This document shows, in pieces, positions 43,919 to 55,183 of a stretch of 64,000 nucleotides of DNA (position 1 is the stretch's first letter; the number at the start of each line of letters is the position of its first letter). Both the position numbers and the translations under genes were made by a program. The DNA is from Paragyromitra xinjiangensis (Eukaryota; Ascomycota; Pezizomycetes; Pezizales; Discinaceae), in assembly GCA_038503065.1 (NCBI GenBank), contig JBCAMK010000017.1, positions 186,001 through 250,000 of the forward strand. Reading direction: 5' to 3'. The notes under the pieces were generated by a model. It made no database searches, was not told where the DNA came from, and was given only the letters and a program-made list of their open reading frames with translations.

Positions 43919-45610
43919 ATGGCAAAAAAGAATGATACTAACGATCGAAGTAAGGTTTCCAGGACTAGGCAATCTAATCTAACGAACTGCCCTCCGCCTC
44001 AACGCCGAGTTCCTACAAAGGCAACGACTGCCAAAAAGGGTATATACCACGAGGTGGAGCAGCAGGAGTACGAAGAGGAAGATGTAGAGGAGGATTATGA
44101 GTATGAAGAGGAGGAGGAGGAGGAGGAGGAGGAGGAGGAGGAAGATGTAGAGTACAATACGGAGGATGGCGAGGAATTGTCGGACCCTCAGGGTCCGGTG
44201 GCTCCTTCTCTCCAGTTGCAACCCAAAAAGACCACCGCAAAACACAGGGAAATACTGCAAGCTGACAGGATCCGTCGAGAGCTCCAGCTTCGTACGGTAT
44301 GATATCACTTCTATTCAAAAGAAGAGGCTAATTGTTGATCAAACAGGGATTTACCACACCTCGACCATCGTCAACGCCTACAGCGAGTAAGCCAATGACG
44401 AACGCTGTCAGGTTGGCATCGAGACCCTACAGACCTTCCTCAGCTGTCCAGCCCTTGCCTGTTGATGTGTGGCGGAATCGGAAGTCAAGAAGCTATACTA
44501 AACTGAATCCTGGCCTGATTTCTTTAGTTCAATGTGCGAGTCAATATATATCTTCTTACACCTACTTCAGGGAGCCTTTTCCCGATGTGATTACGCAGGC
44601 CGAGTGGTATGCGGAAGCTTGGGCGGATGCTCAGAGAGCTTGCAAATTAGAGACACTAATCGATAAGGAAAGCCTAAGTTTGGTACTGATACTCCCCCGA
44701 CCCCTCTGAGGTTGGCAAGAAATGCTGACAAGCGACAGCTAAGAGCCAAGCAATCGAGCACACGTTCCCATTACTTATCTACAGTGAAAGGGGCGGTTCT
44801 TTCGCTCTATGACCTACAAGGGCTTGATATGGCGACAATGTCGGAGAAAGTCTGCTATTTGCTCGACATGGATAGGTTCGCGTGTAAGCTGTATGAGGTA
44901 AGAAGGTCTCTCCGATCTTGTGACGACTGCTGACAGGTCGGCAGAGCCTTGATGGCAGATTTCTTGCTCCACAAATACCGATGATGATCCACAAGAAGTT
45001 TTTCGACAGCAAGAGAGCGATAGGCCAAAAAGACAAGCATTTCCTTGATAGTATCAACTCGTGTTTGATTGCCCTGACGACAACCATGATATATCATTGC
45101 CTGAAGGCGTGGGAAACTGGGCTCTACGAGGAGCCTAAGGACTTCAACTCAAATAACTCCATAGGTAGGTCCTCGCCGACCTCAGTCAAGTCGGCGTCAG
45201 CGGCTAATAAACAGGGCAGCGATTTGGCATAGGCAAATCAATACATGGGATAAACTAACTTCCGACAACCAAGAAATGCTGCTGGAGGATATTATTGAGC
45301 AAATTAGAGAGGTATGCCACCTCTATTACTTCGCGTGGCTGCAGTAACTAATAGTATTTAGATGACTCCTCAGCCTGATAAGCATGTGCGTGAGTCGCAG
45401 GCCGGATTTGAGACCAATCAGCAACGCCTAGGCGTTGTGCTACAGCTAAGGAAGCGCAGGTCGTCGACTCTACAGGGGCCGGAGCCAATTCACCGATGTC
45501 AGGATACCGAGCTTCCTGCCCCTTCCGCCCCCGATTTAGAAATTGCGCATATCCTTGCTAATCTTCCGGCGTCGGAGGGTGGAGACAACGGGGGTGATGA
45601 GACAGAATGA
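43919..45610 (+). CDS. C3: protein C of E3, DUF6532-like, intact
   Basis: Six exons: 43919-44296, 44347-44682, 44739-44897, 44945-45164, 45220-45311 and 45362-45610, giving 477 residues with all phases consistent. N-terminus basic, then a Glu run, PKKTTAKHREILQADRIRREL, a linker, CASQYISSYTYFREPFPDVI with EAWADAQRACKLE, LRAKQSSTRSHYLSTVKGAV, YLLDMDRFACKLYEV, GRFLAPQIPMMIHKKFFDSK, INSCLIALTTTMIYHCLKAWETG, and INTWDKLTSDNQEMLLED; the C-terminus has VVLQLRKRRSS. The region YLL.DRF through IAL..TMI..L..W.TG looks like DUF6532, remembered from basidiomycete proteins of unknown function. Exon 4 is 220 bp, as in C1. It shares strand with B3, 1.1 kb apart. Confidence 0.85.
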
Positions 45611-46206
45611 GCCGCTGCCGGCTTTAGAGCGCTCGGCATCAGCTGCGAGGAGAACAATTTGAGGGGGGTTCAGAGTATTGGAGGCACATTGGGCGGGGGT
45701 GGTGAGCATCCCGCCGACTGCAGGAGGGTCGGCGGGAGGTTGAAAGAAGGGAGCCTTATTGTAGTAGTAGCAGTAGTGGTCGTGGTAGCGGGTAGTAGTA
45801 GCAATAGCAATCAATAATCCATATCCAATTTATATCCATTCAGAAACACAAATACCCTCCAGAGGAGTTAAAATATGGTGATATTCAGCCCGAAGCACGG
45901 CTTTCCTTGAGAGGAGAGTATCTGCCGCAGGGAGATCAGAATTAGAAGCCGACCTGCCAGAAGGCAAGCCCCACCCGAACGCCAGCAGGTCGGCACCAAC
46001 CCTACCAGAGAGGTTGCGCGCTGCCAGGCGACAACGGACGAAACGATATCTTCAGGAGGCAAAGGCACTAGAATTGCAACGTCCGCGAGGATAGGGAGAC
46101 TTCGAGGAGGCAAAAGACGCAGCAGCAACCTAACAGAAGGGTAACATTCCGCCCGACCGCTCCGGCCTCCAGGCGGCCGGGGCGGCTATATCAATTTTTA
46201 CTGATG
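45611..46206. other. E3 right subterminal region
   Basis: Non-coding; palindromes GCCGACTGCAGGAGGGTCGG (45713-45733) and GCCGACCTGCCAGAAGG (45948-), and a CGGCCTCCAGGCGGCCGG near 46163. Confidence 0.65.
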
Positions 46207-46435
46207 TGGTTGTTGTTGTTGAAGAAAGAAGAAAGAAGGGGAAAGGGGAAAGGAGATATCAGGAAGCAACCATTGCGTTACTAGTACCCACTTTGGCGTG
46301 TCACTTCTCGGTTGCAACACCACAAAAATGATTCAGTCTTGGACTAGTTGACTAGGACCAGACTGAGCCAAGCCTGTCCAGTCCGTCCCATCCAGTTTTT
46401 GGACGGACCGGACGGTTGGTTGCGCTGCTCACAAC

Positions 46436-47760
46436 TGGAGGTAGCCGACTGGCCGGCCCCGAATGCCCTTGATTTACTTGCTGAAAAATAAAGTTAGCGA
46501 TGTGGGTAAATTTCGGTGGCAATTACTTCATCTTAGGCTTCCAGAATTGATAACATAAATTGAGCCCCAAAACGCTCCAGAAATCATGATCACTACTACC
46601 CTAATTACCATCAGGAATAACCTAGGGCATACCCGCAGGGATAAATCTGTAGTTTGGAATCCGGTATGTTTGGATCTGGGGGGTGAGTTGGCTGCGACCA
46701 AGGCCTACTATTTTTTAGCAAGTGCTATCAACTCTCAGTTTGAGTTTAACAGGTTGCCTCTTGAGGTCTACTTTACCTACCCGCGGGAGTGAGGGGTGAG
46801 GGGTCTCAAGCCGCTGGCGCGGCCTTCGAGCCCTCCCCCATCGACTACCAGTTAGCAACACTTTTGCATTAGTTAGCCATAAAATATGTATCCCTTCCTA
46901 CTGGTTTCTGTGGCTAGCGGGCAACTTCAATGCTACTTGCCAAGCCGATATTTCCCATTAATTTACGCTAACCATAAAGGGTAGCGAAACTAACGTTCTA
47001 CAGGCGATCCCATGTCTCCGACATTCGGGGCACCCTAGAACAAAAAGCCTTTATTGCAAAACCAGACCATCCCCGCGAGGAGAGAGGGCTCGAAAACCAC
47101 ACTAGGTAAACTTGTGGCGGTTGATAGGAGCGTTATCCCATTACCTTTTCAGGCAAAGCGCCTGTTAAAGCTTAAGAGCAAATCCTAACCTTAAGCCAAT
47201 CTTACTCGGAGGGGAAGATTAGAGTATGCCGAGGTAAGAATCTCGAGTGTGGATCACCGAGCTATATACTTGCGCTCTACTATAAGTACCTGAAAACAGG
47301 GGTATGATTTTGGCCAACCAAACTGTAAGCGTTGCCACGGGGCGAATCAAGAGCTATTGCAACCAAAAGACATTTTCAGGTACTTATTGTAGGCCACGAG
47401 TAACTCGTATGGGTAAGACTGCCAAGAGATCGTCTTTGCGGGGGTTTTGGAGAGGGGAAGTAAGGAAAGAATGATCTCGCAACGCCTTTGGTACTTTAAT
47501 CCCATACATAGCTACATGTGCTTATGATCTCTCCAGGGCCACAAAAATAAATAAAACCAATAAATGAAATCTAGTGTCGAGAGTGGGTTATGTGTGTGGT
47601 CTGCTCCAGCCGAATGTTTGCCGGGTGCTGGTGTTGAAAGCTATCCGTCGTAGGGATTCATACCATCTGGGGGATACTTGTATTAGTAGGTAATTAATAA
47701 GGCGACCTGGTAGTACTCACCTAAAGTTTCCAACACGCTATTTAGTAGGTATGAACTACC
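46436..47760. other. Gene-poor flank right of the nest
   Basis: Contains pieces of the dispersed repeat described at 1441 (46797-46845 plus strand, 47033-47100 inverted) and a small inverted-repeat element at 47282-47387. An open frame at 46586-46792 has no recognisable relatives; I do not call it. Confidence 0.6.
47282..47387. mobile_element. 106-bp inverted-repeat element (MITE-like)
   Basis: ATAAGTACCTGAAAA at 47282-47296 recurs inverted at 47373-47387. Duplication not resolved. Confidence 0.55.
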
Positions 47761-48555
47761 TCAGTTTACCTCACGTCTGGTCGCTGGGTCGAGGTATCGT
47801 GTAGGTAGATGGTTACCTCGCGTACTGCCACCTTCAATCGGTAGTCTTGCTAGTAGTGGCCGCTGCGGTGTCGGTTGGTGATGGTGAATGTTCAAGACAT
47901 TGCAGTTGTTGTAGCTATTCGTCATTGTAGGCATGATAGTTCCATCATAGTTCTCTGGCCGAGCAATGTCCACACCGACCCGCCTAGTAGTTGCCTAGCC
48001 ATGGTGATATGTTAGCCAACCCTAGGCTACGAGCATATTATGAAATGCAGTTGTAATGGAAATGATAGAGGTTAAAATGATAATTGTGACTCCATTTTGA
48101 CAGCTGCAGGTACGACTTAATTAAAACTTCACTCAAATTTAGGCTATATTTATCAAAATTCTCTGCAACAGCTGGGTTTGACGGTTAAAATCACCAAATC
48201 TTCTGATGATTAATGTCTTTGGCATCGCCACGAAGGATGTTGTATTGCAGAAATAGAAGCATTAAGATGAAAACATCATTAAAGTTACCTTTTTCGTTCG
48301 TATTTTCCAGCATTTGAACACTTGAACAAGGGCAACGAAAGCTTAAGCTATTAGAATGCTCACGATGCCGGTAACGAGGCCAATTATGTTGCCGCGATTT
48401 AGGCCTGAATTTTGGGCCTCGTTCTCGGCGTCAAAACCTATTCCGCCGCTCCCCGGGGAAGCAGATGCAGTTGGACCTCTACTAATATACGTTGGAAAGG
48501 TAGGCGTAGTTGTGGATGCGGTGATATGTTGCCTTCTGGTAATGAACGGCGTCAT
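47761..48555 (-). pseudogene. Small membrane protein family, copy 2 (stop in exon 1)
   Basis: Exon 1 48289-48555, intron 47995-48288, exon 2 47761-47994, phase 0 like the other copies. Relative to copy 3, six extra bases (GCTTAA) in the transmembrane segment put a TAA after SILIA. The donor (AAAAAG then GTAACT), branch (GCTAAC) and acceptor (GGCTAG) are all kept. Exon 2 encodes NSYNNCNVLNIHHHQPT, the family hallmark. Confidence 0.75.
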
Positions 48556-48839
48556 GGTTTAAAAGGGTTGGAAACCAAATAGAAAAGATGGGTGAAGTAA
48601 GGGGTTCCGGTGTAAGTAGTTATGCCTTCTCTAGCTACGGGATTTTAGAATGTCTAGCAGTTTTATAAGAGGGAACAGTCGCGAAATATAACAATAAGAA
48701 AAAGAAACAGGCTTTAGTAACTACATGTGTATGGTGCGGTTGAGTGTTTTGTAGGGTGAGTGAGCCGCCTGCATGCTGTAGCAGATCAAAGGGATTTTCT
48801 GTAGCCCAATGGGAGGGCCCGTCAAAACGGGGTGGGGCC

Positions 48840-49170
48840 GGGGAAAGACCATTTTATAAGGTGATTGGAAGTCAACTAAGAAAAAATGTGGGGCTCTCTG
48901 CCACTAGAAAAGAGGGAAGCAAAGGATTTGGTGCTGATTAAGGATGAAGTGGGTCATCTATAATGAAGGAAAGGGCCGTTCTGCGATATAATTCGTCTGG
49001 TAAGAAAGAAGTGGGGCCGCCTACAATGGAGGCATTAGCAGATGGGAGAAAACCTCGCGATGTAATTCGTCTGGTAAGAAGTGGGGCCGTCTACGATGGA
49101 GGCAGCAGATGGGAGAACGCTCTGCGATGTGGTTGGAGGATCACTTGAGACAAAGTGAGGCCATCTGCGT
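48840..49170. repeat. Diverged tandem repeats of about 65-75 bp
   Basis: Phrases GTGGGGCCGYCTACRATGGAGG, AGATGGGAGAA and GCGATRTAATTCGTCTGGTA recur three to four times. 48556-49668 otherwise shows no gene. Confidence 0.7.
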
Positions 49171-49668
49171 GAGGAAGAACTTTACGTGATTAGAGGTCTA
49201 TTATTTCCACTATGTGATTACTGTAGAGCTTCACTGACCATACTGTCGGGTTATTGGGGACATGTCTACGTACTCGGATGGGCTGTGTGAACCCCCAGGC
49301 TGTTGATCATACACCTAAGGCACAGCAACGAGCTCCTGCTCTCGTATTGGCAAGGCGACTAGCGATCTCAGTTCCAAAGGTGCTTTGTGGGAAAAGCACG
49401 TAAAGTATGGACAGCCGATGAAGCTGCGTCAATCATGCTGTGCTACCATTTGGTGAGCCAAACGGGCGTGTACGACCGGGGCGTAAAACAACCCAATACC
49501 CTCGAAAGAACAAGCGGCTCCGCGAATGTGTACGTACTATAAGCGTCTACGGACTGCTTCCCTGGCCCGGGAATAGAGTAGACCTGTCGCCACAACCCGA
49601 TTTGACCTGTCGAGTTAAGGTTCTAGCTGGTGTAACTATAAGTACTATTTGCACTACCTTACTAGTGA

Positions 49669-50338
49669 TCCAAACATAAAGCTACGTAATTGGCCACAAA
49701 ATAAGCGGAGCTAACAAAATATTACAACCTTAGTAATATAGACGACAGCTCCTCCCGCTAATAAACACCCTTTCGAAAGTTCTGCAAATCTGCAGATAGC
49801 AACGAAAAGGATCGCCTTTTTTCTCATCACCACACAACACAACAAACAGGGGGTATGAGCACCTGTTAACTGATCAAGAAAATAGTGTGATACTTTGGAA
49901 TATGATTCTATATTTTCTGGCCTTCCCTGAGGTAGTTTTGGGGGAGAAATTAGTTGTTGCCCAGAGCTTACCGCCTTGGCAAGGCTTGGCGCTAATTTGC
50001 AGAACTTTTGCCAGCAGCAGGTGGCTTGTCAATCATCATGAAAAATCCCATTTTCGGGATTTTTTAACAATGGTACTGGTAAGTGCCCAAGAAGTTTAAT
50101 AAACATCCTAGCCTATGCCTTCTGCTATTTTAACGAAACTTAGGGGATTTTTCCGATTGACTTTGGTGGCTATATCACCTGTTTTTTGATCCCAAAAATT
50201 GGTGTTCCATCCCCATTGCTAGGCAAAGATTTGCAGAACTTTCGCCTCCTGCTGTATTCTTATTGCTCTTTATAAGAAAAAAAAGTCGACTATGCGCCCC
50301 AATCCCCTTACCCTCTCATCATCATCTCCTCGTCCTCC
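49669..50338 (-). pseudogene. Duplicated 3-prime end of PIF1 and its downstream DNA
   Basis: 49669-49773 and 50245-50338 match the DNA just below the PIF1 stop (about 59890-60090), including the shared AAAGCTACGTAATTG, ATTGCTCTTTATAAGAAAA and the last codons of PIF1 (GEDEEMMMRG then TAA on the minus strand). Homology breaks where the dispersed repeat begins, near 50340. A 471-bp element interrupts it at 49774-50244. Confidence 0.8.
49774..50244. mobile_element. 471-bp MITE with CGAAAGTTCTGCAAATC termini
   Basis: CGAAAGTTCTGCAAATCT at the left recurs inverted at the right (ATTTGCAGAACTTTCG ending 50244). The uninserted sequence is available for comparison at about 60000, where AACACCCTTCCG is continuous. 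A third, internal copy lies near 49995. Duplication not resolved. A hairpin (GAAAAATCCC/GGGATTTTT) lies near 50040. Confidence 0.8.
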
Positions 50339-50445
50339 CCAGATGCCCCGTCACCTGCGAATTTCGTAGTCCGATCTCCCAGAATAGTTTCACGTTGTAG
50401 CTGCGAGAAGTCGGGGTCCCGAGCTGTCGGCACGGCCTTCGAGCA

Positions 50446-52345
50446 AGAGATCCTGCGGTGCCATAGTAATCTTCGAGATACCGTAAAAACTCGAAAAATT
50501 GGGTAGCGCACTTTCCTAAATCGAACTTAGATTGAATTAGGAATGACCTGAAATTGGCTTAAACACGCCACTTGATCGACAAATCCCTTCATGGGTTAGT
50601 AGCGAGGTCAATGTCCCTGCATCTTCAGCCAGTCACAACTAGCGAGCATAGCGGAAAGCCCCAATTCTCGCCATAGCACTTGTTAAGCTATCTTTCCAGA
50701 CCTCTGTTATTCAAATCCCTAGTTTCATCAAGTGACTAGGAATAGCTATAATATGTCACAAAAGACAGGAGGTAAATGAGGAACGAGTATCATCACCTAC
50801 CATAAAGCTGAAGCTTGAGCCGCTCACTTGCACAGCGACATCAGTGCATAGCAGTGGTATGTAGCCGGCAGGCAGAGCGACCAGGGTTGCTACAATAGCC
50901 ACTTTTTTACAATTGGTTTTAAGTATTAGCTGTCAGAGCAATGAGGTTTGTGAAAATCTAAATTCTAGAATGTGGTCACCGGGGGAGGGTTACAGCTAAC
51001 TGTACTACGGGTATATATACGTGTGGGAGTAAATCTTTCACTGGGTGGTAGTGCTGGCAGCAGTGTATCTATTTGTATTTAACACTGTGTAGCTCTTCTT
51101 TCATCAAGTAACTCTAGATTCCCACTGTCTCTAATACTCTTTCTCCCTGCAACTCCGCTCTTGTGGTGTTGTAGCTTTTGAGGGCCGCCACCCCAGTCCT
51201 AGATTGAGCGGGCGGCCGAGTTTGCGCCGCCGCCAGCACCACTACCTGGTGGCAGACCGCTCACTTTATTTCCATAATGAGTTTTATTGTAGAGGAGAAC
51301 CACTACTATAACAGGATAGACCATTTATGAGTATCCATCTTATGAGTTACAGACTTCCCCACCCCGAAGGACCGGATATACATGTAGAGTACGCTTAAAT
51401 GTCGACTAGGGTTTTAAGCAGTTATTCTGATATCCACAACGAATTGAACTACTCAAAAAAACTTGCAAAGTTTATTACCGTAGTATTGAAGCTTCGCAAT
51501 TTTTTATAGAGCTTGTGACTAAGTGGCTGTAGTGGAATAAAGCTGTAAAAAGCGTAAGGTAGAACGTTCTGGGAAATACCGCGACAGTGATCAAATACAT
51601 GCATCATGGAGCATATACCTAGGGAGGTATGGCTTTAGAAGAGTTGGTACTAGATCTATAAAATCGACTCGAATTTGGCAGTCTTCTTGGTATGCTTGCA
51701 ACAGATTTGACATCCTTGGCAAGACAAAGGCGTTCCATGCTCGACTTTGGTTGGTTGACGTTCATGGACGCATGTACCACATATACGGTACATGTATCTA
51801 CTTAGGGCAAGATTAAGCATTGTCAGCTGCTTTATTACAACGCCGCACAAACAGGACAAGGATCTAGCATTACTTAATCTCGGTCCAAGTACTCATGTCA
51901 CCAGAATTAATGTCGGTCACCGGCTGACTAATAGACGGAGGATTGGTCAAAACTGTCACGTGACTGACGCTAATACTGGTGACATGAGGAGTAGCCGCCG
52001 AACCCTAACCCTTGCCGATGATGCTCTAGACACCAAATATCACTCGATAGTCAGGCGAAGCAGGGTTGCACAGCCATCCAAATATGAAATTTCCTAGTTA
52101 GCCTATAGCTGTGTGTCGTATGTGGGTTTCTAGGTTTCCCATACTTGTTACCCCGACTTCCCCTATTGAATCCGAGTGGGGGTGGGTTAGGAGTTTAGGT
52201 GCTGCTTATTCATATGGGTTTTTTGTTTTTTGTTTTTTGACCGTGCTGAAGTGGTGAAACTTCAGAACCAGGCCATGCAGCTCCAATACACAACCCTAAA
52301 CGAGTGAAATTACTGGGGTATCGTTTTCTTAACAGGATTTTTTGA
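50446..52345. other. Gene-poor stretch
   Basis: No gene supported. A TATA-like GGTATATATACG near 51008 and a GC-rich block 51180-51270 could belong to a solo LTR (polymerase II promoter type), but I found no matching ends or duplication. Confidence 0.5.
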
Positions 52346-52671
52346 GAAATACAGGGGAAAATAAGGAAAATAGAAAGAAAGAATGGCTTCGTAGCGCCCT
52401 CGGCGCTTCGATTCCATGTATCGTTGCATGCAGACCAAAGGGAGATGGATTGGGCGAATGAATCAAAGGCCAACAAAAGAAATATAACATAGAAAGTGAT
52501 CTATACGATCTACTCCAGACCGAAATATTTATCGGAAGGCGGCACCAAGAGCTGTATTTATTGCGGGGATCCTAGCATCTATGTCAGTACTTGTATCAGT
52601 AGGGTAGTTCGTGACACAGTGCGGAGCCGCTCACCTAGACCCACCACTCCATGGGCATGGACTATCTTAGT

Positions 52672-53322
52672 TTAATCCTCGTCCGGCCATTGGGTTCTGC
52701 GAATATTGGAGTATTGCATAGGTAGGTGATTACCTCGCATACTACCATCTTCAATTAGTAGCCTTGCTGGTGGTGGCGGTTGCAGTGTTGGTTGGAGATG
52801 GTGAATGTTTAATATGTGACAATTGTTGTAGCTGTTCATCATCGTAGGGTTCTCCGGTCGGGTAATATCCGCATCTGCCTGTCTGATTGCCTAGCAGCGA
52901 TAGCATGTTAGCTAATTTGTACAAACTCAAGAATTAGATCACAAACTAGCTTTAAGGGAAACGTTAGCGGGTGCAACTTGAATCCAAGCGCATCCGTCAA
53001 AAGTTTATTTACAAAAATTAGATGGATATTTGATTAAGGTTACCTTTTTCGTTCGTCTTCGAAAGCATTTAAACATTTGGGCAAGGGTAATAAAAGCTAT
53101 CAAGATGCTCACGAGACCGACGACGAGGGCGATGATGTCGCTACAATTTAACCTTGCACTTCGAACTTTGTTCTCGGTGCTGGAACTCATTCTATCGTTT
53201 ATAGGAGCGTTTGCCGTTGGATTTTCGCCGGTATACGTTGAAAAGGTAGATGTAGCCGTGGAGGTGATTTCGTCGATTTGTCGATCGTTGATAATGGGCG
53301 AGGCGACGGGTAGGTGGGTCAC
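52672..53322 (-). CDS. Small membrane protein family, copy 3 (intact)
   Basis: Exon 1 53044-53322 (93 codons), intron 52891-53043 (153 bp, GTAACC to CTGCTAG, branch GCTAAC), exon 2 52672-52890 (72 codons and stop). 165 residues. Order: Ser/Thr-rich N-terminus (about 55), transmembrane segment IIALVVGLVSILIAFITLA, Cys and basic residues (KCFRRRTKK), then after the intron the conserved NSYNNCHILNIHHLQPT, and a Pro/Arg-rich end. The basic residues just after the hydrophobic segment favour the C-terminus on the cytoplasmic side. No family recognised. Start is supported by alignment with copy 4. Confidence 0.78.
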
Positions 53323-53604
53323 GAGGAATATAAGGAAAGTAGAAAGGTTTGCGAAAAATCTTTGTGAGAGCTGTTTGGACTTGCTGGGTGGAAATAGCGA
53401 AAGTATCGGGAAAGTAATTTTTCCTTATTAGTGTTGTCCGAAAACGACGCTGCCGCCTCTTCGCCGAGAATCCGACGCATCAATCAGCCTATAAAATCCC
53501 TACAGAGATTACTCAATTCCTCGGACAGGGAATTGCCACAGCATTCCCAAGTGAGTTGGGGGCTCGATCTTCTCCCACACTAGATGCACAGCCCTGTAGT
53601 AATA

Positions 53605-53823
53605 CCGTATTATCTGGTGAAATTCGGTTTAGCGCTAGTGGGTAGAACATACATTAACGTACATAGAAAGAAAGGAATACAGCTGGTCTAAGCTCTATCA
53701 GTGCTTCTCTACACCATTTTTGTGTTAGTACTTTTGATTTCCGTGGATTCAACCTGATTTCTTATGCATATCGATGTATGTTCCACCCACTAGCGCCAAA
53801 CCGAATTTCACCAGATAATACGG
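53605..53823. mobile_element. 219-bp MITE, CCGTATTATC termini, TA duplication
   Basis: CCGTATTATCTGGTGAAATT and about 30 further bases recur inverted at the right end with three or four mismatches. TA at 53603-53604 and 53824-53825. Tc1/mariner-like by duplication. Confidence 0.9.
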
Positions 53824-54556
53824 TATCAATGCTTCCTGGCGAGCGTGCATGCGAGAGTGAGTTGGAACTCTCGAAACCAACGGAGCCATTCCGCGTCTAC
53901 TGTTCGCTTAAATTCCCAATAAACACGGCTAGGTTATTCCTGTCCTAGGAAAATTGGAGTGGGGATAAGGGTCCTGATATTCGCAAAGGCACTAGAGTGG
54001 AAAGAGGGGTTACGTAGCTAAGCCAAACACGCTCACGTGTGATAGCCCTCTCCTATCGAGACCTAATAAGCCACTGTGGCTGATTAGTTAAATCAATTAC
54101 CATTTCCGCAGGAATTCTCTCTTAAACTGAATTAAAAACTATGGAATAAATGATTTACGAACCGCTTCAAGACGATTTAAGCAATTATATAATTATAAGA
54201 CTGACCAATGATGAAATAGGTAAAACCGACTAAAATCAACGCACAACTCTATAAATGTAAATCGCAGAGAATTTTCCTTTTACCTTTAAAATAAAATCAC
54301 ATCAAATATAATCAAGCTTTTCTTGAGACGTTTCGTTTGTTGTGGGTGTTAGAATATCGGCCTAAAGAAGGTGGTCTAGCGCGCACCATACATGTATCCT
54401 CAATTATGCTGGAATACCAGGGTATTAGGGTCCTAGATCTTGACAACCGCTGCAAGATCCACGAATAGGTATGGTGCGAGAAGGCGAAGAAGGCGAGCTG
54501 GACAACCTGGTCCACACCCTCTTCAAAAAAATATTTATTAGTACCCGGATCAAGCA

Positions 54557-54640
54557 TATGGAGATGGAACGGGTCCCACAATTTTTCTATAGTGACCCCG
54601 CAAAACAGGAAATTCCGATGTTCCATCTCCACCCGAGTAA
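54557..54640. repeat. Short hairpin repeat, copy 2
   Basis: Homologue of 1102-1180: GGAGATGGAACGGGTCCCAC left and GATGTTCCATCTCC right. The open frame on the minus strand here (54312-54698) is not a recognised protein. Confidence 0.6.
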
Positions 54641-54723
54641 AGTCACAGTCAAAGGGCGCCATCAATAGGAAAACTACAACTCTTGTGGCACAGATCATCC
54701 CCTTGTGTCAATTTAATCAGCTA

Positions 54724-55183
54724 CCGTGGATGCCTTCCCGTAAAAATTTAGAGTAAAGTCTAGAGTAGTTCAGACAGGCGAGAACCAGAATTTAAACCTG
54801 AACTTCAGATCTATCACTACCAACAGGACCTAGTTTAGTGATGACTAATAAATGCTTTTTCACAGGAACATTGTGAAAATTAGCAAATGCCTTCTAGTAT
54901 GCAAAGCCATAATGGCCCTGTGAAAAAACCTAGCTTTTCCCGTTATTTGTGGAATTGCGACCGTAGAGCTAGTCACAACTAGCCTCTCTTTTGGTGTGGT
55001 TTATGGTTGCCACGACATATCATTTCCCCCTAGGGATCTGAAGAGCTTCAGATATCTAGAAGGGGGGTGGGCACCCCCTGCCATGATTCTACATCATGGA
55101 GTTGTCAGATCGGTTGTCTAGGGTGTCTCAGCCCACTTTCCTACTCTGAAGTGGTTCAGATTTTTACGGGAAGGCATCCACGG
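54724..55183. mobile_element. 460-bp MITE, CCGTGGATGCC termini, TA duplication
   Basis: CCGTGGATGCCTTCCCGTAA at 54724 is perfectly inverted at the right end (ending 55183). TA at 54722-54723 and 55184-55185. Internally TTTTTCACAGG/CCTGTGAAAAA is also inverted. Confidence 0.92.

Larger units (their letters stand above)
37225..46206 (+). mobile_element. E3: complete Plavaka-type three-gene transposon
   Basis: Left CATCAGTAAAAAAAAATTC, right AATTTTTACTGATG, duplication TG at 37223-37224 and 46207-46208. 8982 bp with no nested insertion. Genes T3 (minus), B3 (plus), C3 (plus). B3 and C3 are intact and T3 has a single-base deletion, so this looks the youngest of the three. GCCGACCTCNNGAGGTCGGC-type palindromes recur throughout. 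Confidence 0.94.

Noticed and set aside
50036..50066. Terminator-like hairpin followed by T-run
   Set aside because: Rho-independent terminators are bacterial; this lies within a MITE in fungal DNA.
51000..51300. Possible solo LTR
   Set aside because: TATA-like site and GC-rich block only; no matching ends, primer site or duplication found.
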